Assembly: GCA_945865705.1 (NCBI GenBank)
Contig: CAMBEY010000155.1
Coordinates: forward strand, 1 to 6,951
DNA: 6,951 nucleotides
DNA from: Candidatus Sulfopaludibacter sp. SbA3
Lineage (GTDB): Bacteria; Acidobacteriota; Terriglobia; 2-12-FULL-54-10
Reading direction: 5' to 3'
Part shown: one piece after another, positions 1-6,149 of the stretch
How positions within the stretch are numbered: position 1 is the stretch's first letter
Layout of the letters: every line of letters begins with the position of its first letter
The notes under the pieces: generated by a model
Databases searched by the model: none
What the model saw: only the letters and a program-made list of their open reading frames with translations
Told to the model about the DNA's origin: nothing
Translations under genes and position numbers: made by a program

Positions 1-11
1 AACAGGACCGG

Positions 12-626
12 ATGGCGGACCAAAAACCAGTCGAACCTACAGGCGAGAAGCCTGCTCCGGCACCAGCCGCAGCAGATGCGGCTTCACCACCGAAGCCGGT
101 GGCCAAGGAGCCGTCTGCTCCTTGTGGCGATCCGTGGACGGGCGAGCTGGCCGAGACAGTTAAGCAAGCTTTTCCGGACCAGGACGTTCAGGCTTGGACA
201 TACCTCGGCCAGAATTATCTAATCGTTCCCCGGGAGACCATTCTCCAGGTCTGCTTATATTTGAAGAACGAAGCATCGTTTGCCTTGTTGGCAGACCTGA
301 CCGCTGCGGACTATCCCAAGCGCGAGCGACGCTTTGATGTCATCTACCAGTTGTTCTCGTTTACTCGCAACGTGCGTTTGCGCGTAAAGGCTTATGTCGG
401 TGAAACGGAATCTATCGAGAGCGTGGTGCCAGTTTGGATTGGCGCCGATTGGATGGAGCGGGAAGTTTTTGATATGTTCGGTATCCGCTTTGATCATCAT
501 CCGAACATGAAACGGATTCTGCTTCCTGATGAATGGGAAGGGCACCCGCTGCGCAAGGATTACGGAATTTTGAAGCAGGATGAGAAGTGGGTGCGGGAGA
601 ATCTGCATATTCAGAGTGGGCAGTAG
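12..626 (+). CDS. nuoC: NADH-quinone oxidoreductase subunit C (complex I 30 kDa subunit)
   Basis: Peripheral-arm subunit of complex I that packs against NuoD and NuoI on the cytoplasmic side and binds no cofactor itself. The 204-residue product carries the 30 kDa family signature at residues 149-170, beginning EREVFDMFGIRF and continuing with His163-Pro164 and Arg168. The conserved tail EGHPLRKDYG follows at 176-185. Residues 1 to about 40 are a Pro/Ala/Lys-rich, low-complexity leader of the kind expected to be disordered; the folded domain begins near PWTGEL at 41. NuoC is a stand-alone protein here, not fused to NuoD as in E. coli. The start is the first ATG visible, with a weak AGGA at 4-7, but the frame stays open to the left edge, so a start further upstream cannot be excluded. 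The gene ends in TAG, 93 bases before nuoD. Identity is very secure; the start is less so. Confidence 0.96.
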   Translation: MADQKPVEPTGEKPAPAPAAADAASPPKPVAKEPSAPCGDPWTGELAETVKQAFPDQDVQAWTYLGQNYLIVPRETILQVCLYLKNEASFALLADLTAADYPKRERRFDVIYQLFSFTRNVRLRVKAYVGETESIESVVPVWIGADWMEREVFDMFGIRFDHHPNMKRILLPDEWEGHPLRKDYGILKQDEKWVRENLHIQSGQ

Positions 627-704
627 CGGCTTTAAGAAGTATGGGCACGTAGATATGGTGTGGATACATAGAGAAATTATGCGATCTGGCAAATTACATC
701 TTTC

Positions 705-710
705 GGGGAG
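705..710 (+). promoter_or_regulatory. Ribosome binding site of nuoD
   Basis: GGGGAG lies 9 bases before the ATG at 720. It supports this start for nuoD rather than an internal ATG such as the Met27 codon just before the quinone-site motif. Confidence 0.75.
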
Positions 711-719
711 AATCGCTTA

Positions 720-1865
720 ATGGCGACCACGCCTCCCGTCATCCCCCCCCTGGCTCCCAACGCCACGTTCCTTGACACGAACGAGCTCATCATCAACATG
801 GGGCCGCAGCATCCGTCCACGCACGGCGTGCTGCGCGTGATCCTGAAGCTGGATGGCGAGAGGATATTGGGCACCGAGTGCGTGATCGGCTATCTACACC
901 GCGGGGTGGAGAAGATCGCCGAGAATCGCACCTACACGCAGTTTGCGCCCTACGTTGACCGCATGGACTACGTCGCCGCCGTCTCCAACGGGTTGGGCTA
1001 TTGCGAGACCATCGAGAAGCTCCTGAACGTCGAGGCACCGCCGCGTGCCCGCTTCGTGCGCACCATCCTCACCGAGCTGAACCGCATCTCGAGCCACTTG
1101 CTTTGGCTGGGCACGCATGCCATTGACCTTGGCGCCATCACGCCGCTGTTTTATTGTTTCCGCGAGCGCGAGGAGATCCTCAAGATTTTCGAGAACTATT
1201 GCGGCGCGCGTCTCACTACACATGCATTCCGCATCGGCGGGTTGCAGTATGAGACCTACGACGGGTTTGATCAGCAGGTCCGGGCATTCTGCAATCAATT
1301 CATGGAGAAGATTGCCGAATATGAAACGCTGCTGACTGGCAACCGCATCTGGTTGGAGCGCACCAAGGGTGTCGGTATTCTAACAGCGGCGGAAGCAATT
1401 GATTTCAGCGTTACTGGCCCGCTATTGCGCGCCAGTGGCGTGAAGTTTGATCTGCGCAAAGCTCAACCCTACGCGGCCTACTCCGAAGTCGATTTCGACA
1501 TTCCGGTCGGCGAGAACGGCGATACCTTTGACCGTTACGTGGTCCGCATGGAAGAGATGCGGCAATCAATTCGAATCGCTCGCCAGTGCCTGGACAAGCT
1601 GCCCGAAGGGCCCGTGATGGCTAAGGTGCCCAAGATCATGAAGCCGCCCGTGGGAGAGGTGTACCACGCCATTGAAGCGCCCAAGGGTGAGCTTGGCTAC
1701 CACGTGGTCAGTGATGGCAGCACCCAGCCCTACCGTATTCGCGTCCGCCCGCCCTCACTTATCAATTTGCAGGCGCTGGATCGCATGGTGCGTGGCCTGC
1801 TGGTGGCCGACGTGGTGGCCGTGATTGGAACCATTGATATTGTTCTGGGCGAAGTGGATCGCTAG
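720..1865 (+). CDS. nuoD: NADH-quinone oxidoreductase subunit D (complex I 49 kDa subunit)
   Basis: Peripheral-arm subunit, homologous to the large subunit of [NiFe] hydrogenases, that forms most of the quinone-reduction pocket next to the last Fe-S cluster in NuoB. The quinone-site loop GPQHPSTHG is at residues 28-36, with His35 matching Thermus Nqo4 His38. RMDY at 81-84 gives Tyr84, matching Thermus Tyr87. The family signature LHRGVEKIAENR is at 59-70, and the invariant ending GEVDR closes the protein at 381. The region corresponding to the TSMEALIHHF segment of many homologues is missing: residues 303-323 run directly from VPKIMKPP to GEVY and EAPKGE, which makes the protein shorter than the Thermus form. 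No active-site residue is lost. It is translated from ATG with a good ribosome binding site and is followed after 36 bases by nuoH, where many operons have nuoE, nuoF and nuoG. Confidence 0.98.
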   Translation: MATTPPVIPPLAPNATFLDTNELIINMGPQHPSTHGVLRVILKLDGERILGTECVIGYLHRGVEKIAENRTYTQFAPYVDRMDYVAAVSNGLGYCETIEKLLNVEAPPRARFVRTILTELNRISSHLLWLGTHAIDLGAITPLFYCFREREEILKIFENYCGARLTTHAFRIGGLQYETYDGFDQQVRAFCNQFMEKIAEYETLLTGNRIWLERTKGVGILTAAEAIDFSVTGPLLRASGVKFDLRKAQPYAAYSEVDFDIPVGENGDTFDRYVVRMEEMRQSIRIARQCLDKLPEGPVMAKVPKIMKPPVGEVYHAIEAPKGELGYHVVSDGSTQPYRIRVRPPSLINLQALDRMVRGLLVADVVAVIGTIDIVLGEVDR

Positions 1866-1886
1866 AGCTGGAATTTAGAAACTATC

Positions 1887-1893
1887 GAGAGGA
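1887..1893 (+). promoter_or_regulatory. Ribosome binding site that decides the TTG start of nuoH
   Basis: GAGAGGA sits 8 bases before TTG at 1902. The first in-frame ATG is codon 40, after the first membrane segment and the conserved LLERKV motif, so the TTG with this site is the only sensible start. Confidence 0.8.
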
Positions 1894-1901
1894 CTAGAGC
1901 T

Positions 1902-3089
1902 TTGCCGACGATTCCTGCCGCAATTGAGCCGTTCATCTGGCCGTTTGTTTACGGAGCCGTGATCCTGCTGGTGTTCCCTCTGCTGGCGGGCTACATCGTG
2001 CTGCTGGAACGCAAGGTGATGGCGGACATTCAGGTGCGCCTGGGTCCTATGCGCGTGGGACCGCACGGCCTTTTGCAACCGTTGGCCGACGCGCTGAAGT
2101 TGCTGATCAAGGAAGATATTATCCCGACCTTGAGCGACAAATGGATATTTTGGATATCGCCCATCATTTCGGTAGTTACGGCTCTGGTGGCAGTCTTTCT
2201 TATCCCGATGAGCGATAAGCTGCCGGTCCCCGATACCAACATCGGTTTGCTCTTGGTTCTTTCGCTTACTTCCGTAGGCATACTTGGGATCATTCTTGGT
2301 GGATGGAGTTCCAATAGCAACTACCCGCTGTTGGGAGCGCTGCGTTCGACGGCCCAGTTGGTAAGCTACGAAATAGCGCTGAGTTTCGCGCTGATCGGTG
2401 GCCTGATGCTGGCTGGAACTTTAAGTTTGCAGGGCATCGTGATGGCGCAGAAGGAGCAAGCGATTTGGTTTGTCTTCTTCCAGCCGGTCGCCTTTGTCAT
2501 TTATTTTATCGCCGCACTCGCCGAGACCAATCGCGCGCCGTTCGACATGCCGGAAGCCGAATCTGAAATTGTCGCGGGCTATCACACCGAATTCAGCGGC
2601 TTCCGTTTCGCTCTGTACTTCCTGGCTGAATACGCCAACATCGTGATCGTCTGCTCCATTATGACGATTCTTTTCCTGGGCGGCTGGCTGCGTCCGTTTC
2701 CAAATGTTGCGGCGCTGGAATTTCTTAACTTCGCCCCCGCGCTGGTTTTGCTTGGGTTAGGTGGGGCCTGCCTGATTGGTCTGGACCGCAAGCCCAGCAA
2801 GCCGCAGAAACTGGGCATGATCGGTCTCGGCGGAGCCTTTATTCTGGCAGGGCTGGCCTGCCTGTTGCCGCCAGTGATGGAAGCCGTTCACGGCTTGTTC
2901 TGGTTTATGCTGAAGGTCTTCATGGGTGTTTACACCTTCATCTGGATTCGCTTTACGCTGCCTCGTTACCGCTACGATCAGTTGATGAACATCGGCTGGC
3001 GCTGGCTGATTCCTCTCGCCATCGCCAACGTGATCGTTACTGGAATCGTGATGCAGCGCGAACAGATTTTTGCCGCGCTTGGTTTTTAG
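1902..3089 (+). CDS. nuoH: NADH-quinone oxidoreductase subunit H (complex I subunit 1), long form
   Basis: Integral membrane subunit joining the peripheral arm to the proton-pumping arm and forming the mouth and floor of the quinone chamber. The subunit 1 signatures are clear: GLLQPLADALKLLIKED at residues 56-72, and ETNRAPFDMPEAESE at 208-222 followed by VAGYHTEFSG, which form the acidic E-channel loop. PRYRYDQLM at 354-362 and GWRWLIP are the conserved C-terminal loop. At 395 residues it is about 70 longer than E. coli NuoH. Most of the excess lies between GGW at 260-262 and HGLFWFMLK at 330-338, where about 8 residues are usual. That insert contains two hydrophobic stretches (about 272-294 and 304-325) separated by the basic stretch DRKPSKPQK. 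Translation starts at TTG. nuoJ follows directly; nuoI, commonly next, is absent. Confidence 0.98.
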   Translation: MPTIPAAIEPFIWPFVYGAVILLVFPLLAGYIVLLERKVMADIQVRLGPMRVGPHGLLQPLADALKLLIKEDIIPTLSDKWIFWISPIISVVTALVAVFLIPMSDKLPVPDTNIGLLLVLSLTSVGILGIILGGWSSNSNYPLLGALRSTAQLVSYEIALSFALIGGLMLAGTLSLQGIVMAQKEQAIWFVFFQPVAFVIYFIAALAETNRAPFDMPEAESEIVAGYHTEFSGFRFALYFLAEYANIVIVCSIMTILFLGGWLRPFPNVAALEFLNFAPALVLLGLGGACLIGLDRKPSKPQKLGMIGLGGAFILAGLACLLPPVMEAVHGLFWFMLKVFMGVYTFIWIRFTLPRYRYDQLMNIGWRWLIPLAIANVIVTGIVMQREQIFAALGF

Positions 3090-3106
3090 GCCGCGTTTGG
3101 TTTTAG
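3072..3106 (+). repeat. Imperfect tandem duplication over the nuoH stop codon
   Basis: The last six codons of nuoH including TAG (GCCGCGCTTGGTTTTTAG, 3072-3089) are followed immediately by a near copy, GCCGCGTTTGGTTTTAG (3090-3106). The copies differ by one C-to-T change and one missing T. Only the first copy is translated as part of nuoH; the second fills the start of the gap before nuoJ. Confidence 0.9.
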
Positions 3107-3134
3107 AGATAGTCGATTAGGATTTGGGAAGCTG

Positions 3135-3650
3135 ATGCAAAGCGTACTGCCAAGTTTATTTTTTTATGCCCTGGCGACGATGATCCTCGTCAGTGCGGTG
3201 GTTACCATTACCCGCCGCAACGCGGTTCATTCCGTGATCTGGCTGATCTCGACGCTGCTGGGCATTGCGGGACTCTTTCTGCACCAACACGCCGAGTTTC
3301 TGGCGGCGGTTCAGGTGATTGTCTACATCGGCGGCATCACCGTGCTGTTCCTGTTCGTGATCATGCTCGTTAATCTGGACGAAGCGGCGAAGAAGAAGCA
3401 GTTCGCTGGTCAGTGGAAGATCGTGGTCATCTGCGCGGGCGCACTGCTGGCCGAGCTGGGTTTCTTTATATTCAAGGGCGCGGAAGGTTTTTATTTCGCT
3501 GAACCCGCCGGCGGGTCGCTGCAGCCGAACACCCAGTTGATCGCTCTGGCGCTTTATCGCGATTACCTGCTGCCCTTCGAGTTGGCATCACTGCTGTTGT
3601 TGGTGGCGATGATCGGCGCGGTCGTGCTGGCCAAAAAAGATTTGAAGTAA
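3135..3650 (+). CDS. nuoJ: NADH-quinone oxidoreductase subunit J (complex I subunit 6)
   Basis: Small membrane subunit between NuoH and NuoK/NuoN, needed to transmit the quinone-site signal to the pumps. The 171-residue product has about five hydrophobic segments: roughly 5-25, 31-50, 55-80, 95-115 and 145-166. The third holds the family hallmark AEFLAAVQVIVYIGGITVLF (53-72), with Tyr64 at the position of the conserved Tyr in the helix that carries the pi-bulge. The last segment ends in the usual GAVVLAKKD. Length is close to E. coli NuoJ (184). The ATG has GGGAA four bases upstream and AGGA twelve bases upstream, so initiation looks adequate but not strong. It follows nuoH after 45 bases with no nuoI in between. 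Identity is secure despite the generally weak conservation of this family. Confidence 0.95.
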   Translation: MQSVLPSLFFYALATMILVSAVVTITRRNAVHSVIWLISTLLGIAGLFLHQHAEFLAAVQVIVYIGGITVLFLFVIMLVNLDEAAKKKQFAGQWKIVVICAGALLAELGFFIFKGAEGFYFAEPAGGSLQPNTQLIALALYRDYLLPFELASLLLLVAMIGAVVLAKKDLK

Positions 3651-3694
3651 GCGTTATCCCGAGTTATTTGAACACGGTTGGACTGGATCGATTG

Positions 3695-3700
3695 AAGGAG
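3695..3700 (+). promoter_or_regulatory. Ribosome binding site of nuoK
   Basis: AAGGAG, the best match to the consensus in the window, ends 10 bases before the ATG at 3711. It supports that start over the overlapping out-of-frame ATG at 3668. Confidence 0.75.
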
Positions 3701-3710
3701 TTGACTGGAA

Positions 3711-4019
3711 ATGCCCCCTGTACCCACCGCTCATTATGTGTTTCTGAGCGCGGCACTGTTCACCATCGGAATGATCGGCGTGCTGACACGCCGCAATGTA
3801 GTTATCATTCTGATCTCGATCGAACTGATGCTGAACGCAGTGAACATTAACCTGGTGGCGTTCTCCAATTTACTGCAATCGGTGAACGGACAGGCCTTCG
3901 CTATCTTCGTAATCGTGGATGCCGCGGCGGAAGCCGCCGTGGGACTGGGCATTGTGATCGCCTTGTTCCGCAACAAAGAAACGATTCAGGCTGACGAAAT
4001 TGATCTGATGAAATGGTAA
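3711..4019 (+). CDS. nuoK: NADH-quinone oxidoreductase subunit K (complex I subunit 4L)
   Basis: Small three-helix membrane subunit that takes part in the proton path between NuoJ and NuoN. At 102 residues it has the normal family length. ISIELMLNAVNINLV at 36-50 contains Glu38, equivalent to the essential E. coli Glu36, and DAAAEAAVGLG at 70-80 contains Glu74, equivalent to Glu72. Both channel carboxylates are therefore intact. TRRN at 26-29 matches the conserved arginine loop after the first helix. An unusual extra acid, Asp70, stands one helical turn before Glu74, at a position that is hydrophobic (Leu) in E. coli. The gene has a strong ribosome binding site and ends 27 bases before nuoL in the same reading frame. 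Confidence 0.97.
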   Translation: MPPVPTAHYVFLSAALFTIGMIGVLTRRNVVIILISIELMLNAVNINLVAFSNLLQSVNGQAFAIFVIVDAAAEAAVGLGIVIALFRNKETIQADEIDLMKW

Positions 4020-4038
4020 TGCGCCACTGGAAGCGCTA

Positions 4039-4050
4039 ATGACGACATGA
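4039..4050 (+). other. Three-codon mini-ORF overlapping the nuoL start
   Basis: ATG ACG ACA TGA ends in a TGA that overlaps the nuoL ATG as ATGA (4047-4050). A GGAAG at 4029-4033 is 5 bases before the mini-ORF ATG but 13 bases before the nuoL ATG, so ribosomes may load at the mini-ORF and restart at nuoL. The arrangement is directly visible; the coupling role is inferred and may be chance. Confidence 0.35.
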
Positions 4051-6095
4051 ACTTTCTTGAACTCATCTGGATGATTCCGCTGTTCCCCGCCGCCGGGGCC
4101 GTGGCCATGCTGCTGTTTGGCAAGAAGATGCCCAACTGGCTGGTCAGCATCATCTGCCCGGGCATGGTGTTTACGTCATTCCTGGTTTCAGTCGGAGCTG
4201 TCTATCAGCTTTCATCCCTGCCGGAACGGCAATTCGAGAAAATTCTCTACTCCTGGGTTCCGGGTGCGTCTTTCCAGATGGCCAATGGCCAATTGAGCAA
4301 TCTCGGCGCTGACTGGGGCTTCCTGCTCGATCCGCTGTCTTCCATCATGATTCTTGTGGTAACCGGAGTCGGCTTCCTGATTCACGTCTACGCAACTGGT
4401 TACATGTCGCATGAAGGCGGCTTCTATCGCTTCTTCGGCTACTTGAATCTTTTCATGTTCTCGATGCTTACGCTGGTTCTGGCTAACAACTACCTGCTGT
4501 TGTTCGTCGGCTGGGAAGGCGTGGGCGTCTGCTCCTACCTGCTGATCGGATTCTACTTCCACAAGAAGTCGGCCTCGGACGCCGGCAAGAAGGCCTTCAT
4601 CGCCAATCGTGTAGGCGACGCCGGCGTGGTCCTCGGCATGTTCACCATGCTGGCCACCTTTGGCTCGATCCGCTACACCAATGTGATCGCGCAGGCCGGC
4701 AGCGGCAACTTTCACATCGGCGACGCCGCGATTACCGCGATTACGCTGCTGCTGTTCATCGGAGTAACAGGCAAGTCGGCGCAGGTGCCGCTTTACGTTT
4801 GGCTGCCGGACGCCATGGAAGGCCCCACGCCGGTCAGTGCGCTGATCCACGCGGCGACCATGGTCACCGCAGGCGTGTACCTGATGGTGCGCTCGAACAT
4901 TCTTTATGTACTCTCGCCAGACACCATGGCCGTAGTCGCTGGTGTCGGAGCATTCACGGCGATCTTTGCCGCCACCATCGGTATTGCGCAATATGACATC
5001 AAGCGCGTGCTGGCCTACTCCACCGTCAGCCAACTTGGCTACATGGTGCTGGCCTGCGGCGTCGGCGCATTTGGCGCGGGCGTGTTCCACCTGATGACCC
5101 ACGCTTTCTTCAAGGCACTGCTCTTCCTCGGCGCAGGCTCTGTGATTCACGCCATGTCCGGCGAGCAGGACATGCGTAAGATGGGCGGCCTTGCGAAAAA
5201 AATTCCCTACACGCACGCGACCTTCCTCGTCGCAGCGCTGGCAATTATTGGTACGCCGTTATTCTCCGGATTTTTCAGCAAGGACGAAATTCTCTGGCGG
5301 GCCTTCATTAGTCCTGTCGGCTCAGGCATCCTGCTTTACGGTGTGGCCCTGATCACCGCCGGTCTGACCGCGTTCTACATCTGGCGGCTGATGTTCATGA
5401 CGTTTTACGGGGAGTCGCGCGTGGATCATCACGCAGCACATCATTTGCACGAATCGCCTCCCGTCATGACCATTCCGCTGATGGTCCTTGCCGTCCTGTC
5501 GCTCGCTGGCGGCTGGATCGGCTGGCCGACTGTGCTTGGTGGCAGCAACCATCTGGAGCATTGGTTGGAGCCGGTGCTGGGTCCCGGCGCGAAAATTCTG
5601 GAAGAGCACGCGGCGCACGGCGAACACGCTCATTCCACCGAGTACATGCTGATGGCACTATCGGTGATCGTCGCATTTTCCGGATTGTCTCTGGCCTATT
5701 ATTTCTTCATCAAGAACCGCGCCGCCGGCGACAGCATCGCGCAGAAATTCAGCGGCGTGCAGAAACTTCTGGAAAATAAATATTATGTGGACGAAGTCTA
5801 CAACGCCGTGTTCGTGCGCGGCATGGTGATGAACGGCGGCGAAGCGCTCAGCAAGTTTGACGCGCGCGTCATTGACGGCGGAGTGAATGGCGTGGCCTGG
5901 TTTACGCGCCTCACCTCCACGGCCTCCATGTGGTGGGACAAATGGATTGTGGACGGAGCCGTCCGGCTGACGGCGCTGGTGGTGAACCTGACCTCCTATC
6001 CGGCGCGCATTCTGCAAACCGGGCGCGTGCAGCTCTATGCGTTTTCGATTTTGACCGGATTGCTGATCTTCTTTAGCTACTATCTGTTCAAATAG
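4047..6095 (+). CDS. nuoL: NADH-quinone oxidoreductase subunit L (complex I subunit 5), extended lateral helix
   Basis: Distal antiporter-like proton pump of the membrane arm, carrying the long amphipathic lateral helix that runs back along the other pumps. Channel residues are intact: Glu157 in GWEGVGVCSYLLIGF, Lys243 in TGKSAQVPLYVWLPDAMEG, His268, His348, His352 and Lys356 in FHLMTHAFFKALLFL, and Lys412-Asp413 in FSGFFSKDEIL. These match E. coli Glu144, Lys229, His254, His334, His338, Lys342, Lys399 and Asp400. At 682 residues it is 69 longer than the E. coli protein, and about 56 of these lie after Lys412. From VDEVYNAVFV (581-590) to the last membrane helix the HL region is 25-30 residues longer than usual and contains a 26-residue repeat. 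Eleven His fall within 461-529. The ATG is the only in-frame start after the nuoK stop; the ribosome binding site is weak. Confidence 0.98.
   Translation: MNFLELIWMIPLFPAAGAVAMLLFGKKMPNWLVSIICPGMVFTSFLVSVGAVYQLSSLPERQFEKILYSWVPGASFQMANGQLSNLGADWGFLLDPLSSIMILVVTGVGFLIHVYATGYMSHEGGFYRFFGYLNLFMFSMLTLVLANNYLLLFVGWEGVGVCSYLLIGFYFHKKSASDAGKKAFIANRVGDAGVVLGMFTMLATFGSIRYTNVIAQAGSGNFHIGDAAITAITLLLFIGVTGKSAQVPLYVWLPDAMEGPTPVSALIHAATMVTAGVYLMVRSNILYVLSPDTMAVVAGVGAFTAIFAATIGIAQYDIKRVLAYSTVSQLGYMVLACGVGAFGAGVFHLMTHAFFKALLFLGAGSVIHAMSGEQDMRKMGGLAKKIPYTHATFLVAALAIIGTPLFSGFFSKDEILWRAFISPVGSGILLYGVALITAGLTAFYIWRLMFMTFYGESRVDHHAAHHLHESPPVMTIPLMVLAVLSLAGGWIGWPTVLGGSNHLEHWLEPVLGPGAKILEEHAAHGEHAHSTEYMLMALSVIVAFSGLSLAYYFFIKNRAAGDSIAQKFSGVQKLLENKYYVDEVYNAVFVRGMVMNGGEALSKFDARVIDGGVNGVAWFTRLTSTASMWWDKWIVDGAVRLTALVVNLTSYPARILQTGRVQLYAFSILTGLLIFFSYYLFK
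5859..6014 (+). repeat. Internal 26-residue tandem repeat in the NuoL lateral helix
   Basis: Residues 605-630 and 631-656 of NuoL align without gaps at an offset of exactly 26. Identities are Asp605/631, Asp610/636, Gly611/637, Val613/639, Leu622/648, Thr623/649 and Ser624/650, with Ile609/Val635 similar. Core motifs are VIDGGVNGV and IVDGAVRLT, then RLTS and NLTS. The DNA copies have diverged strongly, so the event is old and kept at protein level. Confidence 0.7.
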
Positions 6096-6136
6096 GCGGC
6101 ATCCGCAACGGTCCGGGGAATAGACAAAGATTAGTC

Positions 6137-6142
6137 GAGGAA
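6137..6142 (+). promoter_or_regulatory. Ribosome binding site of nuoM
   Basis: GAGGAA lies 7 bases before the ATG at 6150 and fixes the start of nuoM. Confidence 0.75.
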
Positions 6143-6149
6143 TAGAAGA

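Noticed and set aside
627..704. Internal promoter in the longer nuoC-nuoD gap
   Set aside because: The stretch is more AT-rich than the genes, but I find no convincing -35/-10 pair at proper spacing.
681..716. Possible hairpin GCGAT/ATCGC enclosing the nuoD ribosome binding site
   Set aside because: Five pairs plus two beyond a bulge around a large loop is too weak to claim a regulatory structure from one sequence.
894..1298. Minus-strand open frame opposite nuoD
   Set aside because: It is contained in a well-conserved gene and has no independent support.
3668..3850. 60-codon open frame spanning the nuoJ-nuoK gap
   Set aside because: It overlaps nuoK out of frame, has no good ribosome binding site and no family resemblance, whereas nuoK starts after AAGGAG.
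4212..5216. 334-codon open frame on the minus strand opposite nuoL
   Set aside because: It lies wholly inside nuoL, and its product is full of His, Arg, Gln and Asp, as expected from reading Leu, Val and Ala codons backwards. It has no recognisable domain.
6096..6106. GCGG-CAT-CCGC hairpin after nuoL as a terminator
   Set aside because: Only a four-pair stem with a three-base loop and no T run after it; nuoM follows with its own ribosome binding site, so read-through is expected.
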